This document shows positions 33,208-41,637 of a DNA stretch of 64,000 bases, one piece after another. A program made the position numbers and the translations under genes. Numbering within the stretch: the first letter of the stretch is position 1; the number at the start of each line of letters is the position of its first letter. The stretch covers positions 558,001 through 622,000 of the forward strand of contig CAVYAL010000005.1 in assembly GCA_963766505.1 (NCBI GenBank). Direction: 5' to 3'. The notes beneath the pieces are model-generated. The model worked only from the letters and a program-made list of their open reading frames with translations. It made no database searches and had not been told where the DNA came from. The DNA comes from DATIRA01 sp963766505. GTDB taxonomy: Bacteria; Pseudomonadota; Gammaproteobacteria; Steroidobacterales; Steroidobacteraceae.

Positions 33208-34434
33208 TCAATCGTGCACGACGCGGCAGAAAAACGCCTTCAGGTAACGGGTCTCCGGGATCGCGGGATGCACGGGGTGGTCGGGAGCCTGCCCGCCTGC
33301 TTCGACGACCTGCGCAAAGCGGCCCAGGTGGCGGGCCGACTGCTGGATCGCGGCCAGCAGCTCGTCCGGGCCGAGATGGTGTGAACAGGAGCAGGAAACG
33401 AGGATGCCATCCCGCGGCAGCAGCTGCATCGCCAGCTGATTGAGCTTCCGGTAGGCGGCCTGGCCCCTGGGCAGGTCACGCCGTTTCTTGACGAACGCGG
33501 GCGGATCGATGATCACGACGTCGAAGTCCCGGCCCTCGGCCCGCAGCGCCGCGAGGACGTCGAACGCATCACCCTTGAGCGCCGTGACCGCAAGCGAGTT
33601 TGCCTCGGCGGTGGACTGGAGCAACTCGAGCGCAGGTTCCGAGGAATCCACGCAGACCACCTCGCGTGCACCGGCGCGGGCCGCAGCCAGGCCCCAGGCG
33701 CCGAGATAACTGAACACATCCAGCACGCGCATGCCGCGCACGTACTTGAGCAGCGCCCTCCGGTTGGCGGACTGGTCGTAGAACCACCCGGTCTTCTGGC
33801 CCCCGCCTGCCGGCACGGTGAAGCGCACACCGTTCTCCTCCACGACCAGCGCCCCGGGCGCCTCGCCGAGCGCGGTCTCGACGTAGCTGTCGAGTCCTTC
33901 GAGACGTCGCGCAAGCGAGTCATTCTTCCAGACCACGCAGCGCGGCTTCAGCACCTTTTCGATCGCGGCGAGCAACTCGTCCTTCATCGACTCGATGCCC
34001 GCCGTGCCGATCTGGCCCACGACCACGTCGCCGTAGCGGTCGATCACGAGCCCTGGCAGGCCGTCGGCCTCGCCATGGACCAGGCGATAGAACGGCGTCT
34101 CGTAGAGCCGATCGCGCAGCGCGAGCGCCACCTTGAGTCGGTGCACCAGCAGCGAGCGGTCAGGCGGGTAGTGCGGATCACGGCCGAGCAACCGCGCACA
34201 GATCAGCGCGTGGGGATTGACGTAGCCGTAACCGATGAACCGTCCCCGGCTGCTCGTGACGCGACACGCTTCGCCCGGCGCAAAGCCGGTGAGCGGCGTC
34301 GCGCGGATGTCGACCTCGTTGCTGAATACCCAGAGATGTCCGGCAGCGAGACGTCGCTCCTCGCGGGCCCGCAGCCGCAACTCGCCGAGCGCGAAGCCGT
34401 CCTCTCCCGGCTCGGTCGTCGTCTGTGGATCCAT
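33208..34434 (-). CDS. rlmI: 23S rRNA (cytosine-5) methyltransferase, RlmI family
   Basis: The 408-residue protein has an N-terminal PUA domain (LRAREERRLAAGHLWVFSNE to about residue 85) and a C-terminal class I methyltransferase domain. SAM motif I is in VLDVFSYLGAWGLAAARAGA, the catalytic region in IDPPAFVKKRRDLP and a second Cys motif in SCSCSHHLGPDEL. It probably makes m5C1962 in 23S rRNA, as E. coli RlmI does. ATG 34434 follows AAGGGGA and fits the family; an upstream in-frame ATG at 34485 would add 17 atypical residues. Confidence 0.92.
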   Translation of the reverse strand: MDPQTTTEPGEDGFALGELRLRAREERRLAAGHLWVFSNEVDIRATPLTGFAPGEACRVTSSRGRFIGYGYVNPHALICARLLGRDPHYPPDRSLLVHRLKVALALRDRLYETPFYRLVHGEADGLPGLVIDRYGDVVVGQIGTAGIESMKDELLAAIEKVLKPRCVVWKNDSLARRLEGLDSYVETALGEAPGALVVEENGVRFTVPAGGGQKTGWFYDQSANRRALLKYVRGMRVLDVFSYLGAWGLAAARAGAREVVCVDSSEPALELLQSTAEANSLAVTALKGDAFDVLAALRAEGRDFDVVIIDPPAFVKKRRDLPRGQAAYRKLNQLAMQLLPRDGILVSCSCSHHLGPDELLAAIQQSARHLGRFAQVVEAGGQAPDHPVHPAIPETRYLKAFFCRVVHD

Positions 34435-34510
34435 GATTCCCCTTCCGGAAGGAACGCCGCGACGATCCGCGGCGCCACCGCGCAACGCCGGCTCCTCGCA
34501 GTCGTTCGGC

Positions 34511-34516
34511 TATAGT
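34511..34516 (+). promoter_or_regulatory. Possible -10 hexamer upstream of the YyaL-like gene
   Basis: TATAGT lies 33 bp before the ATG in the gap divergent from rlmI. No clear -35 element is seen. The leader carries a modest AAGG ribosome-binding site. Nothing else is visible in this 114-bp gap. Confidence 0.3.
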
Positions 34517-34548
34517 GGGGTCAGTCTAACGCAAGGCCGGAACATGCA

Positions 34549-36645
34549 ATGAACCCCAGCAACTCCCCGACGCCCGGCAACCGGCTCGCCGCGGAGACGA
34601 GTCCGTACCTGCTGCAGCATGCGGACAACCCGGTGGACTGGTATCCCTGGGGGCCGGAGGCGCTCGAGCGAGCGCGCGCCGAGGACAAGCCGATCCTGCT
34701 GTCGATCGGGTATTCCGCCTGCCACTGGTGTCACGTGATGGCGCACGAGTCCTTCGAGGATCCCGCCACCGCCCGCTTGATGAACGATCTGTTCGTGAAC
34801 ATCAAGGTCGACCGCGAGGAGCGACCGGACCTGGACCGCATCTACCAGACCGCGCACCAGATGCTGACCCAGCGCGGCGGCGGCTGGCCACTGACGATGT
34901 TCCTCTCTCCCGCCGATCACCGGCCGTTCTTCGGTGGCACCTATTTCCCGAAGGAATCCCGCTACGGGCTGCCCGCATTCCGCGACCTGCTGCCGAGGGT
35001 CGCGGAGTACTACCGGTCCAATCACGAGGACGTGCAGCGCCAGGGCGAGGCACTGATCGAGGTGTTCGACAAGCTGCTGCCGCCGCCGGGAACCGGTCCG
35101 GGGACGCTGACACGCAAGCCGCTCGAGAGCGCGCGCGAGCTGCTCCGCCGGGACTTCGACGAGCAATTCGGCGGCTTCGGCGAGGCCCCGAAGTTTCCGC
35201 ACCCGATGAACCTCGAGTTGCTGCTCAGGACCTGGCGCGCCACGGCGGGTGCCGACTCACCAGACCTGCAGGCGCTCTACATGGCCACGCTGACGCTGAC
35301 GCGGATGGCCGAGGGCGGGCTGTACGACCAGCTGGGCGGGGGTTTCTGCCGCTACTCCGTTGATCCGTACTGGATGATCCCGCACTTCGAGAAGATGCTG
35401 TACGACAACGGGCAGCTGCTCAGCGTCTATGCGCAGGCGGCACTGGCCTGCGGCGACGAGCTGTTCCGGAAGGTCACCGAGGAGACCGCGGACTGGCTGC
35501 GCCGGGACATGGGACACCCCGAGGGCGCGTACTACTCGACGCTGGACGCCGATTCGGAGGGTCACGAGGGGCGCTTCTATGTATGGCAGGCCGACGAGGT
35601 GCGGCGACTGCTCGAACCGCGCGAGTTCCAGGTTCTTGCCGGGCGCTTCGGGCTCGATCGCGAGCCGAATTTCGAGGGCCGCTGGCACCTGCATGCCTAC
35701 CAGCCGCTCGCCGAGGTCGCGCAGGCCGCCGGCATCGAGCCCGGCGAGGCCGACGCGCTGCTCGAGTCGGCACGCGCAAAGCTGCTTGCGGCCCGCAACA
35801 ACCGCGTCTGGCCGGCGCGGGACGAGAAGATCCTGAGCAGCTGGAACGGCCTGGCAATCGCCGGCATGGCTGCGGCCGCCCGCAGCCTGGGCCGCGCGGA
35901 CGCTGCCGAGTCCGCGGCGCGGGCGGCGGACTTCCTGCACCGTCACTGCTGGCACCAGGGACGGCTGCTGGCTGTCTACAAGGACGGGAGGTCACGCTTC
36001 CCGGGCTACCTCGACGACTACGCCAGCCTCGGCTGGGGACTCATCGAGCTGGCACAGGCGTCGTGGGATGCGCGCTGGATCAACTGGGCCATCGAACTCG
36101 CGGAAGCACTGCTCGAGCATTTCGAGGACCGTGAGTCCGGCGGCTTCTACTTCACGTCCGACGACCACGAGCAGCTGATTCACCGGCCCAAGACGTTCGC
36201 GGATGATGCGACGCCGTCCGGAAACGGCATGGCTGCACGGTTCCTGCTCCGGCTCGGTCACCTGCTGGGCGAGCCGCGCTATCTGGACTCGGTCGAGCGC
36301 TGCCTGAGGTCCGCCTGGTCGGCACTCGAGAAGTTTCCGCATGCGCACTCGAGCCTGCTGATGGCGCTCGATGAATTCACCGAGCCGCCGACCATCGTAG
36401 TGATCCGCGGTCCACTCGACGATGCGGGTGCCTGGCTCGAGCAGCTCAACAGGCTGTACGACCCGCGCCGCCTCGTGTTCGCGATCCCGCCTGACGCCGC
36501 GGAACTGCCGGCCGCGCTCGCGAGCAAGCGCGCCGTCGAGGGTACCGTAGCCTACATCTGCCAGGGCACCCGCTGCTCCGCGCCGGTCGGCACGCTCGGC
36601 GTACTGATCCGGGACCTGCGCGGGGCGACTGCCGCCGATCAGTAG
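34549..36645 (+). CDS. YyaL/DUF255 thioredoxin-fold protein (SPATA20 homolog)
   Basis: The 698-residue protein starts with the DUF255 thioredoxin-like domain: ETSPYLLQHADNPVDWYPWG, then IGYSACHWCHVMAHESFED with a CxxC, VDREERPDLDRIYQ and GGWPLTMFLSPADHRPFFGG. An (alpha/alpha)6 glycosidase/epimerase-like barrel fills the rest (YDQLGGGFCRYSVDPYW, RDEKILSSWNGLAIAGMA). The family is widespread and named for human SPATA20; its activity is not established. No signal peptide is visible, so it is cytosolic. Its 3' end overlaps the convergent M23 peptidase gene by 7 bp. Confidence 0.92.
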   Translation: MNPSNSPTPGNRLAAETSPYLLQHADNPVDWYPWGPEALERARAEDKPILLSIGYSACHWCHVMAHESFEDPATARLMNDLFVNIKVDREERPDLDRIYQTAHQMLTQRGGGWPLTMFLSPADHRPFFGGTYFPKESRYGLPAFRDLLPRVAEYYRSNHEDVQRQGEALIEVFDKLLPPPGTGPGTLTRKPLESARELLRRDFDEQFGGFGEAPKFPHPMNLELLLRTWRATAGADSPDLQALYMATLTLTRMAEGGLYDQLGGGFCRYSVDPYWMIPHFEKMLYDNGQLLSVYAQAALACGDELFRKVTEETADWLRRDMGHPEGAYYSTLDADSEGHEGRFYVWQADEVRRLLEPREFQVLAGRFGLDREPNFEGRWHLHAYQPLAEVAQAAGIEPGEADALLESARAKLLAARNNRVWPARDEKILSSWNGLAIAGMAAAARSLGRADAAESAARAADFLHRHCWHQGRLLAVYKDGRSRFPGYLDDYASLGWGLIELAQASWDARWINWAIELAEALLEHFEDRESGGFYFTSDDHEQLIHRPKTFADDATPSGNGMAARFLLRLGHLLGEPRYLDSVERCLRSAWSALEKFPHAHSSLLMALDEFTEPPTIVVIRGPLDDAGAWLEQLNRLYDPRRLVFAIPPDAAELPAALASKRAVEGTVAYICQGTRCSAPVGTLGVLIRDLRGATAADQ

Positions 36646-37619
36646 GCCGTCAGGTTCTCGCCGCGGCGAGCCGTGACCGGTCGTCCGCCGGGGCCGGCGA
36701 ACGCAATCGGCAGCGACTCGCTCTTCAGTCCCGCGTTGCGCAGCACGACGAAATGCAGGTGGGGCCCGCTCGAGAACCCGGTATTGCCGGAATTGGCGAT
36801 GTACTCGCCGAGCTCGACGCGCTGGCCCGGCCGCACCCGGACCGTGTCCAGCTGCAGGTGCGCGTAGACGGCCGTCGTGCCGTCGTCGTGCAGGATCTGC
36901 ACGAAATTGGCCTCATCGCGGTTCTCCTGCCGGGTTCCGCCGCGGAAATTGCGATGCGCCACGTTGATCACCACCCCGTCGCGCGCGGCGTGGACCGCGG
37001 TACCGACGGGCATCGCGATGTCGATCGCATTGCGGCTCGCGAGGCTGGCATGAGTCAACTGGTCCGGGGGCGCCTGCGAAACCGTGAAGCTGCGTGCCAG
37101 CGCAAAAGGCACGCGATAGGGTCGATCCGGCGCATGCACGGCCGAGGGATCGCCGATCACGAACGCGTAATCGAATTCCACGCTGCCCGCAGCTGCTGAC
37201 TGGCCGAGTTCGAGCAGCGTCTGCTCGGACTGTGGCGGGACGAGCCGTCGCGCAGCCAGTTCCCGGCCGGCGTTCGACGTCTTCACCGCGAATTCCACCG
37301 GACAGCGGCAGCCGTTCACCGCGACCAGCGCCACGCCCGATGACGTTGCGCGCGGCTGGACCGTGATGCTGGGCATGTCCGCCCCCCGGGAGAGGCTCAT
37401 GGCTTCTGCAGACTGCCCGGCCGGGGGTGGCCTGTCCGTGTAGACCCACTGCCCGTTGCTGTCCTTGTAGCGATAGGCCGCGGCCGCGGCCGTCGAGCTG
37501 ATCGCACCGACAGCTGCGGCCAACAGCAGCAGGAGGCACAGCACCCGCTGGTTCCGTGACGCGGGCACGATCACGCTCGAATCGATCTCCCGGTCCCGCA
37601 AGTAGCCGATCGCCCTCAC
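36639..37619 (-). CDS. M23 family metallopeptidase with DUF4124-like N-terminus
   Basis: This 326-residue predicted secreted protein has a hydrophobic signal (VLCLLLLLAAAVGAISS) after an unusually long basic N-region of about 25 residues. A DUF4124-like segment follows (AYRYKDSNGQWVYTDRPPP), then a beta domain, then a C-terminal LytM/M23 domain. Zinc-ligand candidates are His in LTHASLASRNAIDIAMP with its Asp, and the second motif in AVYAHLQLD and GPHLHFVVL. It probably acts as a murein endopeptidase or amidase activator. It begins 9 bp after the HIT gene, at the tail of a long co-directional run. Confidence 0.88.
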   Translation of the reverse strand: MRAIGYLRDREIDSSVIVPASRNQRVLCLLLLLAAAVGAISSTAAAAAYRYKDSNGQWVYTDRPPPAGQSAEAMSLSRGADMPSITVQPRATSSGVALVAVNGCRCPVEFAVKTSNAGRELAARRLVPPQSEQTLLELGQSAAAGSVEFDYAFVIGDPSAVHAPDRPYRVPFALARSFTVSQAPPDQLTHASLASRNAIDIAMPVGTAVHAARDGVVINVAHRNFRGGTRQENRDEANFVQILHDDGTTAVYAHLQLDTVRVRPGQRVELGEYIANSGNTGFSSGPHLHFVVLRNAGLKSESLPIAFAGPGGRPVTARRGENLTAY

Positions 37620-37628
37620 GCCGGGACC

Positions 37629-38069
37629 TCAGCTTGCCGGTTCCACCAGGCGGCGGCGCAGCGCCAGCAACAGCGCCCCATCCCGCCCGGCATCGAAGGC
37701 GGGCGCCTTCGACCAGTCGTACGCCCAGGGGTGCGCGCTGCGCAGTTCCGGGGGCTCCTGTGCATATCGCGGCAGCACGTGCGCGTGCAGGGCCGGCTCG
37801 AGGTTACCGAAGATCGCATAGTTGATGCGCAGCGCCGAGGTTTCGCTCAGCACGACCTCGCCCAGCCTCGCCATGTCGTCGAGGAAAGCGCGCCGCGGCG
37901 ATTCCGCAAGAGCGTCGAGCTGCGGCACTACCGGATCGGGCAGCAGCAGGCAGTAGCCGCGCAGCACCTGCGGGTCTCCCATCACGGCCCAGCCGGAATG
38001 CAGCCTGCAGATCAGCGTCGGATCCTCGCCCGCGCGACAGGCGGCGACCCTGCGGTGGATCGCCGTCAT
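37629..38069 (-). CDS. HIT-family nucleotide hydrolase-like protein
   Basis: The 146-residue protein shows histidine-triad features: GYCLLLPDPVVPQLDAL near residue 45, INYAIFGNLEPALHAHVLPR near 85-104. The triad reads A-L-H-A-H-V instead of H-x-H-x-H, so the first His is replaced while the His at the catalytic position and the last one remain. Nucleoside phosphoramidase or dinucleotide hydrolase activity is a family inference. The ATG overlaps the HAD gene stop by 4 nt (ATGA). Confidence 0.82.
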   Translation of the reverse strand: MTAIHRRVAACRAGEDPTLICRLHSGWAVMGDPQVLRGYCLLLPDPVVPQLDALAESPRRAFLDDMARLGEVVLSETSALRINYAIFGNLEPALHAHVLPRYAQEPPELRSAHPWAYDWSKAPAFDAGRDGALLLALRRRLVEPAS

Positions 38070-38683
38070 CCCTGCTGCCAGCGCTCCGGCAGCCTGAGGC
38101 CGAGCGCCTTGAGGCTGGCCCGTGTCTCGGCGGGATCGCGGTGATGAATCGCGTGCCACCCGCAGGCTTCGGCTCCCCGCACGTTCGGCGCCAGGTCGTC
38201 TATGAACACGGTGGCCGCCGGCTCGAGCGAGAAGCGGTTCTCCGCCGCTCGATAGATCGCGGCGCTCGGCTTGACCGCGCCGACGCGGAACGACGCGACC
38301 ACGCCGTGGGCGAGCGCCTCGAGCCCGTAGCGGGAATCGAGGTGCTGCCAGTGCAGGTCACCGATGTTCGACAGCAGGTAGACCCGATAGTCCCGCTTCA
38401 GCCCCGAGAGCAGATCGAACATCTCATGGGCGCGATCGAACATGTCGAGCCACATTCGCTCGAGTTCGCTGGAGTCGATCGGCCGGCTCGCCATCGCGGC
38501 GATGCGCGACAGCAGCTCGACGCCAGGAAGCTCGCCGCGTTCGTGAGCTTCCAGGTCCACCCGTGCCAGCCAGGCGGGCAGGTCGGACATGTCCACGCCC
38601 GCCTCGGTCAGGTAGCGTATGAAGGGCTCATAGCGCAGTCGCACCAGAACCCCGCCCACGTCGAACACGACGTTGCGGATCAT
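38066..38683 (-). CDS. HAD-superfamily hydrolase (YihX-like)
   Basis: The 205-residue protein begins MIRNVVFDVGGVLVRL. HAD motif I is therefore FDVGG, where the second Asp of DxD is replaced by Gly, a substitution seen in the YihX/epoxide-hydrolase-N-like subgroup. Motif II is VYLLSNIGDLHW, motif III the Lys in GAVKPSAAIYR, and motif IV FIDDLAPNVRGAE. The cap is small and helical. A sugar-phosphate phosphatase role is likely but the substrate is open. It overlaps ComB and HIT genes by 4 nt each. Confidence 0.85.
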   Translation of the reverse strand: MIRNVVFDVGGVLVRLRYEPFIRYLTEAGVDMSDLPAWLARVDLEAHERGELPGVELLSRIAAMASRPIDSSELERMWLDMFDRAHEMFDLLSGLKRDYRVYLLSNIGDLHWQHLDSRYGLEALAHGVVASFRVGAVKPSAAIYRAAENRFSLEPAATVFIDDLAPNVRGAEACGWHAIHHRDPAETRASLKALGLRLPERWQQG

Positions 38684-39390
38684 CCAGCCTCGCGCCCGGT
38701 CGTCGGCACGCGCTCGAGTTCCAGCGGCTCGCCAGGCCTGCGACGCAGTCGCAGCACGAAGTCGAAGCGGTCAACCTCGGTGCAGTACTCGAAGTCCGTC
38801 GCTGGTGCATAGTCGGCCGCAGCGTCGAAGAACTTCTGCGCGGCCGGCGCGAAGCGCAGCCGCTCGCGGACCTCTGCGAGCGGGGCCGGCTCCCCTCGCA
38901 GCATCAGCGCAAGGCACTCGGCGCACAGGTCGTCCTCGTCGCAACGCTCGCTGGCCTCGTGCCCCATTCTCACCAGCGAGACCCGCGAAGGCGCCTTGCT
39001 CAGCAGGTAATCGCGGATGGCCGTGATGTTGACGAAGGACCCCGTCAGGACCTCGTCAGCACCGGCGGCGTTCACCAGGCCCTGTGTACCGGCGTGGGTC
39101 GTGTGCACGACGACCTTGCCGCGCAGGTCCAGGCTGCGGATCTCGGTGGGCGAGTTTCCCGCATCGAATCCCGGCAGCTTGCGTGCATGCCGCTCGCCGA
39201 TCAGCACGGCGCCCGGGAAACGGCGGCCCAGTTCCAGGGCCTCCTCCACCTCGCCGGCCGGAAGGACCCGCGCAGCCCCGCAGTCGAAGGCATGCGGCGC
39301 GACGGAGAAGGCGCGGAACACGTCTATCACCACGGCGATTCCGCGGGCGGCGACAGCACCAGGAACTTGATCAAGCAGGTCTATTTGCAT
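38680..39390 (-). CDS. ComB family, 2-phosphosulfolactate phosphatase-like
   Basis: This 236-residue protein matches ComB: VVIDVFRAFSVAPHAFDCGA near residue 20, LIGERHARKLPGFDAGNSPTE, and VHTTHAGTQGLVNAAGADEV followed by SFVNITAIRDYL. In methanogens ComB makes sulfolactate for coenzyme M; many bacteria that do not make coenzyme M also have it, and its role there is uncertain (sulfolactate metabolism or phosphatase housekeeping). It immediately follows the decarboxylase-like gene (TGA then ATG three bases apart) and overlaps the HAD gene. No other coenzyme M genes are in the window. Confidence 0.88.
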   Translation of the reverse strand: MQIDLLDQVPGAVAARGIAVVIDVFRAFSVAPHAFDCGAARVLPAGEVEEALELGRRFPGAVLIGERHARKLPGFDAGNSPTEIRSLDLRGKVVVHTTHAGTQGLVNAAGADEVLTGSFVNITAIRDYLLSKAPSRVSLVRMGHEASERCDEDDLCAECLALMLRGEPAPLAEVRERLRFAPAAQKFFDAAADYAPATDFEYCTEVDRFDFVLRLRRRPGEPLELERVPTTGREAG

Positions 39391-40515
39391 TCAGGTTCGA
39401 GCCCGGCGGTTGACGGCCACGATACGGGCCCTCGGGATGAAATTGAAGTCCGTGGCCGAAGCCACGGTGTATGCACCCATCATGCGACCGATCAGCAGAT
39501 CGCCGATCTGCAGCTCGGGCAGCGCGAAATCCTCGCGTATGACGTCGATGCTGTCGCAGGTCGGGCCGGCAAGCACGCACGGATGACGCGGACCCTCTCT
39601 CTGCGGAGCCTCGATCGGATACAAGGCGTGATCGAAGATCTGACCGCTGAAGGACCCGTACAGGCCATCGTCGAGGTAGTACCACCAGCGTCCTTCCCGC
39701 TGCGCGCGTCCTACGACCGAGGCCACGCAGTTTCCAGCCGGACCGGCGATGAACCGTCCTGGCTCGGCGATCACGCGAATTCGCCTGGGAAGCGGCCGGA
39801 GCGCCTCGCGGATCGGGCCGCAGAACTCCCGGATCGGCGTCACCTCGCCATGATACGCAACGGGAAAGCCGCCGCCGATGTCGAGCACCGAGAGATCCGG
39901 CAAGCCCGCCGCCCGCGCCTCGAGCATGATCTCCCGGCACGCTGCGATCGCCTCCACGTACTTGCCGGGATCCGAAACCTGCGAACCGACGTGGAAGGAC
40001 AGCCCGTCGACCGCGATCCCGAGCTCCCGCGCCAGCTCGAGCATTGGACCCACAGCGGCGGGTTCGCATCCGAACTTGCGCGACAGGTCCACGACGGCGG
40101 CTGGATTGCGGAAGGACACGCGTATCAGCAACCGCACGCGGCGTCGATGACGCACGAACTTGTGGATCTCGTCCGGGTTGTCGGCGACGAAGGTCGTGAT
40201 CCCGAACCTCAGCGCCGCGCGTATGTCCGCGTCGCGCTTGACCGGATGAGTATGTATGCAGCGCGCCGGCGGCACGCGGCGGGACCTGACGAGTTCGACC
40301 TCGCCGGTAGTCGCGACGTCGAAACAGGCGCCGAGGTCGCGCAGTTCCTCGACGACCGCGGGATGCGGCAGCGGCTTCAGCGCATAGTAGAAAGCCACCC
40401 TCGGCAGCGCGCGCCGCAGGCTTGCGTACTGCCGGCGCAGCGTCGCGCAGTCCAGCACCAGCAACGGTGTCCCGTGCCGGCGGGCCAGGGCATGGAGTTC
40501 GGCGGACTTCAGCAT
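39391..40515 (-). CDS. Fold-type III PLP decarboxylase, ornithine/lysine decarboxylase-like
   Basis: The 374-residue protein is a eukaryotic-type ornithine decarboxylase relative. The PLP Lys is in FYYALKPLPHPAV near residue 46, HVGSQ near 175, the Gly loop in LDIGGGFPVAYHG near 215, and the dimer-interface catalytic Cys in GPTCDSIDVI near 330. It probably makes putrescine or cadaverine. Diaminopimelate decarboxylase is less likely because the CDSID motif is of the ODC type. It lies 12 bp downstream of sua5, in one operon with comB-HAD-HIT. Confidence 0.88.
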   Translation of the reverse strand: MLKSAELHALARRHGTPLLVLDCATLRRQYASLRRALPRVAFYYALKPLPHPAVVEELRDLGACFDVATTGEVELVRSRRVPPARCIHTHPVKRDADIRAALRFGITTFVADNPDEIHKFVRHRRRVRLLIRVSFRNPAAVVDLSRKFGCEPAAVGPMLELARELGIAVDGLSFHVGSQVSDPGKYVEAIAACREIMLEARAAGLPDLSVLDIGGGFPVAYHGEVTPIREFCGPIREALRPLPRRIRVIAEPGRFIAGPAGNCVASVVGRAQREGRWWYYLDDGLYGSFSGQIFDHALYPIEAPQREGPRHPCVLAGPTCDSIDVIREDFALPELQIGDLLIGRMMGAYTVASATDFNFIPRARIVAVNRRART

Positions 40516-40527
40516 CGACCGCAGCCG

Positions 40528-41571
40528 TCAGCGGTGACCGACGTCTTCGCCGAGGTCGGCACGAAGCGCGGCGATGTCGGGGTCCACGGAAACGACGTTC
40601 TCCGCCGAGGCCGCGCGTCGCAGGCGGTCGCGGATCGCCTCCCAGGACTCGCCTTCGGGCACTTCCTCCACCAGGATCTCGCGAGCCCCCGACTTGTCCA
40701 GCGTCCGCAGGTTGACGTACAGCTCGCGTCCGTAGACCTCTGCCCGGCGGCCCGCGTTGATCCAGGTCATGTACCGGTTCGCCACCTTCGGCGGGCGGGT
40801 TGCCAGTACGGCCACCTTCTCGTGGTTCTCGGTGAGTTCGCCGACGACTTCCTCGAGGCTGCCGCTGGCGACGATGCTGAGCGGCGTCACCGGTGAGTAG
40901 TGCTTGGCCTCGCTCCCCGGGACGCGCGGTGATTCGGCATCCGGCCCTCCGTGCAGCTCCGGAACCACGGCCCGCAACTGCGAGAGCGTGATCGAGCCTG
41001 GACGCAGCACGCGAGGCACCGCATCGACGCAGGAGACTATCGTCGACTCGAGCCCGATCTTGCAGTCGCCGCCGTCGAGGATCACCGGCACCTCCGCGCC
41101 GAACTCCTCTCGAACATGCTCCGCCCGGGTCGGGCTCAACCGGCCGTAGCGATTCGCCGAAGGCGCCGCGATCCCGCCGCCGAAGGCACGCAGAAGCTGC
41201 TGCGCCACCGGATGGGCCGGGACGCGGACCGCGACGGTTTCCTGCCCGCCTGTGACGAGCGGGTCCACTGCGGGCGCCCTGTTGAGGACCAGCGTCAACG
41301 GCCCGGGCCAGAAGCTCTCCGCGAGCTGCCGGGCCGCGGGCGGCACCGTGAGCGCCCAGCGGTCCAGGGATCGCAGGTCGTCGAGATGCACGATCAGGGG
41401 ATGCGTGCTCGGCCGGCCCTTCAGCTCGAACACCTTGCGCACTGCTGCGGCGTTCTGCGCGTCTGCGCCGAGCCCGTAGACGGTTTCGGTCGGAAACGCG
41501 ATGACGTTCCCTTCGCGCAGGGCCTCGACCGCCCTGTCGATCTCGTCTTGTGGCAAGCGCGCCGTGACCAT
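40528..41571 (-). CDS. Threonylcarbamoyl-AMP synthase, long Sua5 form
   Basis: Sua5 (347 aa) makes threonylcarbamoyl-AMP for the t6A37 modification of ANN-decoding tRNAs. The YrdC domain covers residues about 10-200 (IAFPTETVYGLGADAQN, FELKGRPSTHPLIVHL, VAVRVPAHPVAQQLL, IAAPSANRYGRLSPT). A C-terminal Sua5 domain follows a linker with SEAKHYSPVTPL. A minus-strand TATCAT (41583-41578) lies 6 nt before the ATG and could be a -10 for a near-leaderless transcript, without a -35. It is followed by the decarboxylase gene 12 bp away. Confidence 0.94.
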   Translation of the reverse strand: MVTARLPQDEIDRAVEALREGNVIAFPTETVYGLGADAQNAAAVRKVFELKGRPSTHPLIVHLDDLRSLDRWALTVPPAARQLAESFWPGPLTLVLNRAPAVDPLVTGGQETVAVRVPAHPVAQQLLRAFGGGIAAPSANRYGRLSPTRAEHVREEFGAEVPVILDGGDCKIGLESTIVSCVDAVPRVLRPGSITLSQLRAVVPELHGGPDAESPRVPGSEAKHYSPVTPLSIVASGSLEEVVGELTENHEKVAVLATRPPKVANRYMTWINAGRRAEVYGRELYVNLRTLDKSGAREILVEEVPEGESWEAIRDRLRRAASAENVVSVDPDIAALRADLGEDVGHR

Positions 41572-41637
41572 GGCGCCATGATATCTGCAAAAGGCGCCCG
41601 GCGCGGCGGCGACAGGGCGCAGAACTTGAGCCGGTTC

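Noticed and set aside
41572..41602. GGCGCC palindromes flanking TATCAT as an operator before sua5
   Set aside because: GGCGCC is common in DNA of this composition; no further symmetry supports an operator.
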